From positions 496,001 to 560,000 of the forward strand of contig JAWKLZ010000002.1 in the NCBI GenBank assembly GCA_041392475.1: DNA of 64,000 nucleotides, written 5' to 3'. This stretch comes from Chitinophagales bacterium. GTDB lineage: Bacteria > Bacteroidota > Bacteroidia > Chitinophagales > UBA2359. Below the pieces are notes generated by a model. It was given only the letters and a program-made list of their open reading frames with translations, was not told the DNA's origin and did no database searches. The translations under genes and the position numbers were made by a program. Positions 44,353 through 51,896 of the stretch are shown here, in pieces (position 1 is the stretch's first letter; each line of letters opens with the position of its first letter).

Positions 44353-44982
44353 TTAGAGGTGATTGAACAAAAAGAAAAGCAATAAATAAACCCACAAAAT
44401 ATCTACGAAATGCCAATAGGTTATAATCATCTTTAAATGTCGTTCTTCCTTAGGAGTCGTGAAGAACAATAATGAAGTAACTGGGTCTTGTATCTTTTTA
44501 ATAGTTTGCGAATAAAAATGACCTAAAATAGCCAAGCCCACTATCACATGCAGGGCGTGAAGTGCCGAAATTAGATAAAGGTAAGAGCCATCTGGTTTTC
44601 CTGAAATGTAAATACCTCTTGTATATAAATCAAACCACCCAACGATCTGCAATACTACAAATAACACGCTGAATATCAAACTCATAAAAAGGCTTTTTTT
44701 GAGTTTTTCGGATGCGTCATTTTGATAGAAACCCAAAGCTCGCTGTATGCTAAAACTACTTGCTACAATCGCAATAGTACTGAATAAGAATGCCTTTGGA
44801 AATCGAAATTGCGACCAAGTCCAAGTACCGCTAGAAAAAAAATAGGCAACTGTCAATCCCAAAAATAGTACAGAAAGGCTGGATATAGCAAAGTAAAGCA
44901 TCATCTGCAAAGGATGAATTTTTGTGAAAGATGGATCTTGATATGTATCTATTTCTGAGGATGTATTACTATGTGATTTCAT
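44353..44982 (-). CDS. Haem-copper oxidase subunit III family protein
   Basis: The product has 209 residues and five predicted membrane helices. Family motifs are HPLQMMLYF near residue 24, LLGLTVAYFF-like helix I, ISALHALHVIVGLAILG and TYWHFVDILWVYLLLFF at the end. It is subunit III of a cytochrome c or quinol oxidase, but no subunit I or II gene of the aa3/caa3 type is adjacent, so it is an isolated gene here. The segment 44983-45268 upstream shows no gene or clear signal. Confidence 0.9.
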   Translation of the reverse strand: MKSHSNTSSEIDTYQDPSFTKIHPLQMMLYFAISSLSVLFLGLTVAYFFSSGTWTWSQFRFPKAFLFSTIAIVASSFSIQRALGFYQNDASEKLKKSLFMSLIFSVLFVVLQIVGWFDLYTRGIYISGKPDGSYLYLISALHALHVIVGLAILGHFYSQTIKKIQDPVTSLLFFTTPKEERHLKMIITYWHFVDILWVYLLLFFLFNHL

Positions 44983-45268
44983 GATACCTGTTATTGTATG
45001 AACGGCTATGCCGGATAGGGTTCACAACAAAATTAAGTAAGATAAGTTGATGATTTTGTGTCTGCAACTACAAATAATTCAATTTTTTTTTCACAAAAAG
45101 TGAACTTTTTCATAACCAAAATATAATCCTCCGTGTTACAACAATGAGAGTGCTTTAATTCGAGGGGCGGCTGGAATTCCTTAGGGGTAAAGAGTTTCAG
45201 TTTGCCCTTTTTTAAAAGTTTGATAATCAACACATTGATTGTCAAACTTTCTTTGCTTTAAATCAAAC

Positions 45269-46363
45269 CTACTCTGCTCTCCTACACTTTTTCAAAAAAT
45301 GTTGTTTAACTAATTTAGGATTATTGATGATTTCATAAAAATCATCCAGATATTTTATTGTATTGTTAACATATTTTTCGCTCAACAATTCTGATTCATT
45401 GTAAATAGCATAAATTGCATCTTTAGCTGCTCGAAATTCTTCAAAAGCCACTTCAAATTCTTCTGGTGTTCTGCAAAACCCTCTATACAGACGATCTCTC
45501 ACCGTATTTACTGGCAACATTTCGGGTGGCAAAGCATACTCCGCATCTACAATCCCCGTCAAATCAAAATCATAAGGAATACAATAAGGCAATCCTCCAA
45601 TATTGTAACAAATTTTCATATTATGATTTTCTTGTACTGACCAGTCCAAGTTTCCTATCATAAACTGAAAAATTGCCACCCGATCTGCAATTGGTTTATC
45701 GGTATTTTCAGCATGTATTTTTTTATCTTCCAGCATTTTTCCCTCCATACGTGCTGCCAGAAAGTCATCGCCTTCAATGATAAATCCATACTTTTCCATT
45801 TTTTCATTCTTGTCTTCACTATCCACATACGTCATTTTCAACAAACGAACCCTAAAACTTTTATCCGTCAATGCTTGAAATGCTTTATAAACAAAATATT
45901 CTCTCAGCACATATTCTTTGTAATTATCATCGTTGTCTTGACAATGGGCAACTAATTTTACCTTATTCTGCCCTTCAAAAATAGTTCCTTTTGACTGTTC
46001 ATCATTGAAGTTGAGCCGCAAAGGAGGGAAGTTGCACATATCTTTCGACCTTCGAGAATTTCCTCTTGTTTTCACCTTCAATTCTACATTAACCGTTTTC
46101 CCTTCTTCGTTTAAATAGCTAATCGTAGCAGGATGATATTCTCTTTCTTCCCCAATGTCCTTTTTCACAGCCTTCAAATCGGTTGTGAGTGTCAATTCCA
46201 ATACATCTTCGGCTTCAAAAAGTGCGTGATTAGCGGCGATTGCTTCCTCTCTGAGTGTGTTGTCTTCCGATTCTTTTTCAGATTGAACGGCAGCAGTATC
46301 TTGCGCCCATAATGGCAATCCAACAAACATCAAAAGTAGAAGCAGTGTGTTAAAGAATTTCAT
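45269..46363 (-). CDS. CotH-like secreted protein
   Basis: The product has 364 residues and a clear signal peptide (FFNTLLLLLMFVGLPLWAQ). The middle has KVKTRGNSRRSK followed by FPPLRLNF, matching the R-G-N-S and L-R-L-x-F landmarks of CotH kinase-like proteins, and later NLDWSVQENHNMK and PYDFDLTG, resembling the catalytic N and D-F-D positions. CotH-type proteins are atypical protein kinases. That this Bacteroidota protein is active is inference, since the match is at motif level only. Confidence 0.7.
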   Translation of the reverse strand: MKFFNTLLLLLMFVGLPLWAQDTAAVQSEKESEDNTLREEAIAANHALFEAEDVLELTLTTDLKAVKKDIGEEREYHPATISYLNEEGKTVNVELKVKTRGNSRRSKDMCNFPPLRLNFNDEQSKGTIFEGQNKVKLVAHCQDNDDNYKEYVLREYFVYKAFQALTDKSFRVRLLKMTYVDSEDKNEKMEKYGFIIEGDDFLAARMEGKMLEDKKIHAENTDKPIADRVAIFQFMIGNLDWSVQENHNMKICYNIGGLPYCIPYDFDLTGIVDAEYALPPEMLPVNTVRDRLYRGFCRTPEEFEVAFEEFRAAKDAIYAIYNESELLSEKYVNNTIKYLDDFYEIINNPKLVKQHFLKKCRRAE

Positions 46364-46699
46364 GCGATACTATTTTTATTAAGAATGATTTTTTAGGTTT
46401 AGAAACCAATGATGATTTCAATTTGAACTTGTTTAGACCTTCTTATCGTATTAATAGCTTAACCACCGAAAAAAGTAAACAGTTTTGGTTCTTTGACAAA
46501 ATCTGTGATTTGAGATTTTGGAAGTTTGCCGCTTACAAAATCAAAAAACTATTTCGCTAAAAATTAACTTCTTATAAAATGAAACTTCCGAAGTCTTTAT
46601 TGCTTCCACAAAAATTGTCACAGAACCACAGTTTTAAAAACCATACTAATTTTAAATTAAGAAAGCAACAACATAGAACTTACAGTGCCATTTTTTCAT

Positions 46700-46707
46700 T
46701 ACATTTG
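46700..46707 (+). promoter_or_regulatory. Possible -7 box that argues for the ATG at 46753
   Basis: TACATTTG matches TAnnTTTG, 46 bases before the ATG at 46753. It lies inside the longer open frame that begins at 46579, which supports the shorter start for the reductase gene. No TTG is correctly spaced upstream. Confidence 0.4.
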
Positions 46708-46752
46708 TTAGTGTTGCTACTATTATACTGTTATTACAAAACAAATACAAGC

Positions 46753-47847
46753 ATGATTCAATATCCAGATTTCATGATTTATGGCGCCAATGGTTATACA
46801 GGCAGACTCGTTGCCCGCATGGCTGCCGAACGTGGAATGAAACCTCTTTTGGCAGGTCGAAACGAACAAGAACTGATGGAAATGAGCAAACAACTCAAAC
46901 TTCCATATCAAATCTGTTCATTAGAAGATACGAGGGCTTTAAATGATTTGGTACTCAGCGTGAAAGTTGTTTTACACTGTGCAGGACCTTTTGAAGATAC
47001 AGCCCTACCGATGATTAAAGCTTGTATCAAAAACAAGACACACTATCTCGATATAACGGGTGAAATTGCCGTTTTTGAAATGTTGGCTCAAATGAACGAA
47101 CGCTTCAAAGAAGCAGATATCATGGTACTCCCTGGAGTTGGTTTTGATGTAGTTCCCTCAGATTGTTTGGCAGCCTACCTCAAAAACTGTCTTCCTACTG
47201 CAACGCACCTCACCTTGGCTTTCACCAGTGTAGGAAGCAGCATCTCGCACGGCACAGCTACGACTATGCTTCGTAGTATTGACAAAGGTGGAGCCATTCG
47301 GGAGAGGGGAGTTATAAAAGAAGTACCGAGTATCTACAAGAAGCGTAGTTTTGAATTTTGGCGAGGAGGCAAACCGCAGGAAGCAGTCACTATTCCGTGG
47401 GGTGATGTTTCTACGGCATATTACAGCACAGGCATTCCCAATATTGAAGTTTACACAGCTGTCACTCCAGCCACATTGTGGTTTATGAAAAATGCTAGTT
47501 CTATGAAATGGCTATTAAAACGTGACTTTGTGAAGCGATTTCTTCAAAAAGCGGTTGACGCTCGTCCAAGTGGTCCGACTGATCGGCAGCGAAAAAAAGC
47601 ATCCAGTTTCTTATGGGGAGAAGCTACAGACAGTCAAGGTAATAAAGTGAGCGCACGATTATCAGGTCCCGAAGGTTATACCATCACCGCATTGACCGCA
47701 TTGGCAAGTGTCAGACAAGTGTTGAATGGTAAATACAAAGTCGGGTTTCAAACACCTTCAAGTGCTTATGGCTATGATTTTATTATGGAAATACCAGGTA
47801 TGGTACGTGAAGATGTATTGCTAAACCGTAAGATTGATATTCAGTAA
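46753..47847 (+). CDS. Saccharopine-dehydrogenase-like NAD(P)-binding reductase
   Basis: The start at 46753 (MIQYPDFMIYGANGYTGR) gives 364 residues and places the Rossmann motif GANGYTG at the N-terminus, as expected for trans-acting enoyl reductase and saccharopine dehydrogenase-like proteins. Further landmarks are HCAGPFEDTALPMIKAC and LPGVGFDVVPSDC. The upstream in-frame extension to 46579 looks unlike protein and contains a promoter box. The substrate is unknown; lipid or polyketide reduction is one option known for the family. Confidence 0.87.
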   Translation: MIQYPDFMIYGANGYTGRLVARMAAERGMKPLLAGRNEQELMEMSKQLKLPYQICSLEDTRALNDLVLSVKVVLHCAGPFEDTALPMIKACIKNKTHYLDITGEIAVFEMLAQMNERFKEADIMVLPGVGFDVVPSDCLAAYLKNCLPTATHLTLAFTSVGSSISHGTATTMLRSIDKGGAIRERGVIKEVPSIYKKRSFEFWRGGKPQEAVTIPWGDVSTAYYSTGIPNIEVYTAVTPATLWFMKNASSMKWLLKRDFVKRFLQKAVDARPSGPTDRQRKKASSFLWGEATDSQGNKVSARLSGPEGYTITALTALASVRQVLNGKYKVGFQTPSSAYGYDFIMEIPGMVREDVLLNRKIDIQ

Positions 47848-47867
47848 GAAATCGACTTATTTATATG

Positions 47868-48548
47868 TTATCCACAATAAGGCAAAAACGATAAAGTCTT
47901 GTTGTCCATATCCAAAGCACACAAATGCCCCATCCCATGCCCTTCATACACACAGCCGGCATCGATATCTAAAGGAGAATCATCGTGCAGCATTTCTTCT
48001 ATCAACTCATGATGTGTAGGTGTATGCCCATGCACAATCGTCCTCCCTTCAATGAGTTGAGGCTTGATGTCATCATACCAATACCTCAGCCACAACATAG
48101 CAAATTCATCTTTATATAAATCCTTCAAGTTTTCGGCATAACGAAAGTTAAATCCCGCATGAACCAACAAATAGTCGTCTAATTCAAAATAATATTGAAG
48201 GTTTTCCATAAAGTCAAAATATTTTTGAGGAATGTCTTTCCAATGTTTTACCCCAAAACTGTGCAAAGTCGCATCTCCTCCAGCCATGAGCCAACTATCA
48301 GCAGTCATAGCAGATTGAAACGAACGCAACAGCATATCTTCATGATTGCCCATCAAACAGTGTACTTGATAGCCTTTTTCTTGTAAATCCATAATCAGAT
48401 CAAAAACACCTTTGCTGTCAGGACCTCTATCAATATAATCACCCAACAAATACAGCGTATCTTCTTTTTGAAGTTGAATCACCTCTGTAAGCATTTTTTC
48501 AAATGTAGCCTTACATCCGTGAATATCGGAAATTGCAAATCTTCTCAT
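47868..48548 (-). CDS. PrpA/ApaH-like serine/threonine protein phosphatase
   Basis: The start at ATG 48548 (MRRFAISDIHGCKAT) gives 226 residues. The PPP-family metal ligands are visible: DIHG (Asp, His), GDYIDRGPDS (Asp, Arg), GNHEDM (Asn, His) and later HAGF and HGHTPT. It should be a cytoplasmic protein or dinucleotide phosphatase. Met codons upstream of it (MLINVM) would only add five residues. It is convergent with the reductase gene (20 bases). Confidence 0.92.
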   Translation of the reverse strand: MRRFAISDIHGCKATFEKMLTEVIQLQKEDTLYLLGDYIDRGPDSKGVFDLIMDLQEKGYQVHCLMGNHEDMLLRSFQSAMTADSWLMAGGDATLHSFGVKHWKDIPQKYFDFMENLQYYFELDDYLLVHAGFNFRYAENLKDLYKDEFAMLWLRYWYDDIKPQLIEGRTIVHGHTPTHHELIEEMLHDDSPLDIDAGCVYEGHGMGHLCALDMDNKTLSFLPYCG

Positions 48549-48610
48549 AACATTTATTAGCAATGAATGGTCAAAACTTGAGATTAAATAATATTACAAA
48601 GTAATAAAAA

Positions 48611-48640
48611 AACCTCAAGATGTCTAAACATCTTGAGGTT
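48611..48640 (-). terminator. Intrinsic terminator of the T9SS protein gene
   Basis: AACCTCAAGATGT (48611-48623) pairs perfectly over 13 bases with ACATCTTGAGGTT (48628-48640) around a 4-base loop. A T-run follows on the minus strand. It lies 58 bases beyond the stop of the gene at 48698. Confidence 0.88.
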
Positions 48641-48697
48641 TAACTATGGCTGATCTCTAAACTTCTTATTGCAGAAAGCAATGATTCGGTCTAATTA

Positions 48698-49405
48698 TCA
48701 GTCTTTTGCGAAAGATCTCGTTGCGATTTGCTCATAATTTTTGTTGAGCATTTTTACAAAATAAATACCCTCAGGTAATGCAGAAGCATTGATGCGGTAT
48801 TTACCTCCATTTGAAGGCACAGAATAATGAGCCATTTTTCGACCAATCAAGTTATATACTTCTACATAACGTACATTGGTATCATATCCCAAATCTATTG
48901 TCAAATTGTCTCGTACAGGATTTGGATAAACCTTAATTTGACTAATCGGGTCATCTTCAATTCCTACAGTATAAGCATCTGCTGAGTAAGTCATCGTAAT
49001 GTTCACATTTGAACTATCCGCAACAGCCCAAACTTGTACAATAGCAACTCCTTTTCCTTCAATTTCACTGGGTTGAAAATGAAGGTCCAATAACATAGAA
49101 CCATTTGCAGGAATGGTCAAAGGTTGGGGATTGCCATTTACAAAAGGTGCCCAGCAGCTAATTGGATCACAAACTTGACTATTCCATCCATCAGGAATAT
49201 TGTTCTCAATCCTTGCCCATTTTACTTCAATGGCCTGATTTGAATTGTTGTGAATCGTTGAATGAGCGACAATCTCAAACTCAGTGAGAAAGTCACCTGC
49301 CTCAACATTTACATCAGGAGAACCTGTAAGTGTTTGTGCAACAAGCGGGAAGGAGCTAACTGCAAGGAAAAGAGTAAACAAATAAGTAAGTATTTTTTTG
49401 TTCAT
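48698..49405 (-). CDS. Small secreted protein with type IX secretion sorting domain
   Basis: The 235-residue product has a signal peptide (MNKKILTYLFTLFLAVSSF, AQ cleavage) and a beta-rich body with two Cys in NSQVCDPISCW. The last ~70 residues form a T9SS type A sorting domain: IKVYPNPVRDNLTID, VYNLIGRKM, GIYFVKMLN. It should be exported across the outer membrane by the type IX system and attached or released at the surface. The body's role is unknown. Confidence 0.92.
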   Translation of the reverse strand: MNKKILTYLFTLFLAVSSFPLVAQTLTGSPDVNVEAGDFLTEFEIVAHSTIHNNSNQAIEVKWARIENNIPDGWNSQVCDPISCWAPFVNGNPQPLTIPANGSMLLDLHFQPSEIEGKGVAIVQVWAVADSSNVNITMTYSADAYTVGIEDDPISQIKVYPNPVRDNLTIDLGYDTNVRYVEVYNLIGRKMAHYSVPSNGGKYRINASALPEGIYFVKMLNKNYEQIATRSFAKD

Positions 49406-49555
49406 CAGCTATAGTGTTTACGTGTTAAAAAAATAATTTATCGTGTTTAAGTAATTTAACGGGGGAATATAATGATTTGTAACCTTTTTATCACAAAAAA
49501 AACTCCAAAAAGTTCATTTTTATGTGCAAATAAAAAGACATGACATAAAAATGGC

Positions 49556-49603
49556 AAAATGAGTTGCATTTTCTATAATGTGTCGAGTACGCAACTCATT
49601 TTT
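49556..49603 (-). terminator. Probable terminator of the Omp28 gene
   Basis: AAATGAGTTGC (about 49557-49567) pairs over 11 bases with GCAACTCATTT (49591-49601) around a 23-base loop, flanked by A and T runs. It lies about 100 bases past the stop of the gene at 49700. The loop is large, so efficiency is uncertain. Confidence 0.55.
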
Positions 49604-49699
49604 TATAAAATTTCGTTTGAATCGCTGGTAATTAGACTTTTCAAATAGCAAGAAAGTTACTTTTGACTCAACCAAAAATTTACATTTGTGTCTATTTTT

Positions 49700-51733
49700 C
49701 TAATGTGTCACGACCAATTTCCTAGTACTCAAAATAGTATTGTCGGTCTTCAATTGGTAAACGTAGATGCCATTTTGAAGGTGGGCTGTAGGAAGTTGAA
49801 TTTGTTTGCTACCTGCTACAACTGTTTGTTCCATGACTTTTTTACCTGCCGCATCCATCAATATAAGTGTTAAATCACGATTGATATTTGTCACATCAAT
49901 TTTTGTGAATTGGTTACTCGGATTAGGGTAATTTTGTCCTATCCCAATATTGGAAAGAGCCTCATCGAAAGCTATATCTGTCGTCATACCATGAAACCAA
50001 TCATGCGTTGCTTTCATAAATGCATTGCGGTTTTCTTCAGTACCCATCATTTCTAAACCAATTCCTACATATACCATTTTGTAAACGCCTGTATTGGCTT
50101 TGATTCCTGCAATTTTGGAAGACGAATTGTTGTAGTTAAAAATGGGTGTAGCAAATTGACTGCTTGGGTCGGGTTTGATTTGGTCAGGATAAAAACTGCC
50201 GCTGTAATAATCAATAATGGAAGCATTAATTAAGTGTCCGAAGTCTTCATCACCTGACACAGGGGTTAAAACAGAGTTAGAACCATTACCATCTGCTACA
50301 AATTCAGCGTGCAAATAATTGCGGAAGAAAGAACGGGCAAGCGGTGTGCTGTATGGAGAATTATCCCCCTCTACTTCCCATCCAATGTCTTGCCCCATAA
50401 TCAATAAATTGACTCCAGCATCCATTCTGTTCATGAGCATAAACAAAAAATCTTGGTTTAAGGCAGGAAAGGTCCACCCTACATTGAAGTAAACGTTTTC
50501 CATTCCATTCAATGCTTGAAAGGTGACCCCATCAATAAACGCTTTTTTGCTGATTCGCCCAAACCCTTCGCTTCCTGCAAAAGCCAATCCTTCGTTAAAT
50601 TCAGGTCCCCAAGCAGGATTGGTGGCATTATCTACAATTACATCTTTGACTCCATTGTTCACAAAGTAGGTAATCTTCATTGGGTAAACGAGCGGTGCAT
50701 CTGCTAAAGTAATCGTTAATTCATATCGAGCCAATGCTTTTGTCGCACCTGCTACTACTTTGATACCCAAGTTTGAAAGTACATTTCCTTCAAAAGGTAG
50801 TTGTGCAAAATCAATCGGCAAATCCAAGTCGCCAATGACCATAGAAGCAGACCAATCATCAGGTGCGTCAGTGGTTAGGCTGAATTGAAGGTTGCTCAAA
50901 GACTTGTAGAGCGTTTGCATCGAACCTGCAAAAGATGCCGTTTCCCCTGCATTTACCTGTTTGATATTTGCCCATTCAAAGGAAGTGTGCTGAACAGGAA
51001 TGTCAATGCTCGAACCAGAGTTGAGTACTTCTTTGGTGCTGTTATTTTGCACAAATGCCAATATATACAATTGGTCAACATTCCATTCTTCTTGAGTAGT
51101 GTATGAATAAGAAAAATTGGTAGATTCTCCAATTGCAGCAGCTTCAAAACTTTCTCCACTCATGCTGGTAAGCATTTTGCGGAAAACATTTGGAAAATCT
51201 CTTTCTCCATTGGAGCCGGGAGCAGAACTATAATTGATCATCTTTTCTACGACTGCTACTCGAATAACCCAATTCCCGCTTGGAACTGCGCCATGAGTAG
51301 TGACAGAAATATTGGCTATTCCTTCGGTATCTGTCAATCTTTCTTGTTCAACAGAAATGCTGATTGGACTGGTTTGAGATACAATGTTATCAATATCTAC
51401 TTGTGTCACATTTGCAGGACTTTTGCTATCACCCCCATTGGTGTACATATCAGGTACTCCTGTCACTCCATAGTACGAAACACGATTGGTCGGTTCGCTT
51501 GGATTGTGTTGATACATAGGGTCGAAGCCAGGCCATGAGGTGTGATAAGCTATATGGTGTGCAGTTGTTTCGTTTTGTCCATACAATGCTTGAAAAGCAG
51601 GATTTTGTTCTGCACACGGACCACAAGAAGCCTGTGTAAAATGCTCAAAAAGGACATATTTTTTTGCCCCTTGAGCATTTGCAGCAAGGGTACTAACAAA
51701 TAATAACAAGAGGATGGGTAGTATATTTTTCAT
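49700..51733 (-). CDS. Omp28-type secreted thioredoxin-fold protein with T9SS domain
   Basis: The product has 677 residues. A signal peptide is followed directly by an Omp28-type thioredoxin domain: LFEHFTQASCGPCAEQNPAF with Cys-Gly-Pro-Cys, and later GVTGVPDMYTN near the cis-Pro loop. A long beta-rich middle follows. The C-terminus has a T9SS sorting domain (IGQNYPNPSNQFTKID, LILMDAAGKKVM, GIYVYQLKTDN). Omp28 proteins were first seen in Porphyromonas. A surface disulfide role is plausible because the CGPC pair is kept. A close relative is encoded divergently just to the right. Confidence 0.92.
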   Translation of the reverse strand: MKNILPILLLLFVSTLAANAQGAKKYVLFEHFTQASCGPCAEQNPAFQALYGQNETTAHHIAYHTSWPGFDPMYQHNPSEPTNRVSYYGVTGVPDMYTNGGDSKSPANVTQVDIDNIVSQTSPISISVEQERLTDTEGIANISVTTHGAVPSGNWVIRVAVVEKMINYSSAPGSNGERDFPNVFRKMLTSMSGESFEAAAIGESTNFSYSYTTQEEWNVDQLYILAFVQNNSTKEVLNSGSSIDIPVQHTSFEWANIKQVNAGETASFAGSMQTLYKSLSNLQFSLTTDAPDDWSASMVIGDLDLPIDFAQLPFEGNVLSNLGIKVVAGATKALARYELTITLADAPLVYPMKITYFVNNGVKDVIVDNATNPAWGPEFNEGLAFAGSEGFGRISKKAFIDGVTFQALNGMENVYFNVGWTFPALNQDFLFMLMNRMDAGVNLLIMGQDIGWEVEGDNSPYSTPLARSFFRNYLHAEFVADGNGSNSVLTPVSGDEDFGHLINASIIDYYSGSFYPDQIKPDPSSQFATPIFNYNNSSSKIAGIKANTGVYKMVYVGIGLEMMGTEENRNAFMKATHDWFHGMTTDIAFDEALSNIGIGQNYPNPSNQFTKIDVTNINRDLTLILMDAAGKKVMEQTVVAGSKQIQLPTAHLQNGIYVYQLKTDNTILSTRKLVVTH

Positions 51734-51846
51734 ACAAAAAATTGTGGGAGTTAAAAATTGTGTGTTACTTTGATTTTGTTGGTCAATGTAGCGACAAAAT
51801 TAATAGAGATACGTCTAATATTAGCCTATTGTCTAAACTTTTTTGG

Positions 51847-51854
51847 TATTTTTG
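51847..51854 (+). promoter_or_regulatory. Possible -7 box for the larger Omp28-type gene
   Basis: TATTTTTG matches TAnnTTTG, with a TTG 15 bases upstream (51829-51831), tighter than the usual spacing. It lies 43 bases before the preferred ATG at 51897 and inside the longer possible start at 51843, which supports the later start. Confidence 0.42.
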
Positions 51855-51896
51855 GCGACACAGAGGAACATAAATTCTTTACACAAAATATTTAAC

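Noticed and set aside
45033..45245. 70-codon open frame on the minus strand
   Set aside because: It has no recognisable motif and its composition is unlike neighbouring genes. It lies in a plain intergenic gap, so I treated it as chance.
46579..46752. N-terminal extension of the reductase frame
   Set aside because: It would place a promoter-like box inside the gene and move the Rossmann motif away from the N-terminus. The ATG at 46753 fits better.
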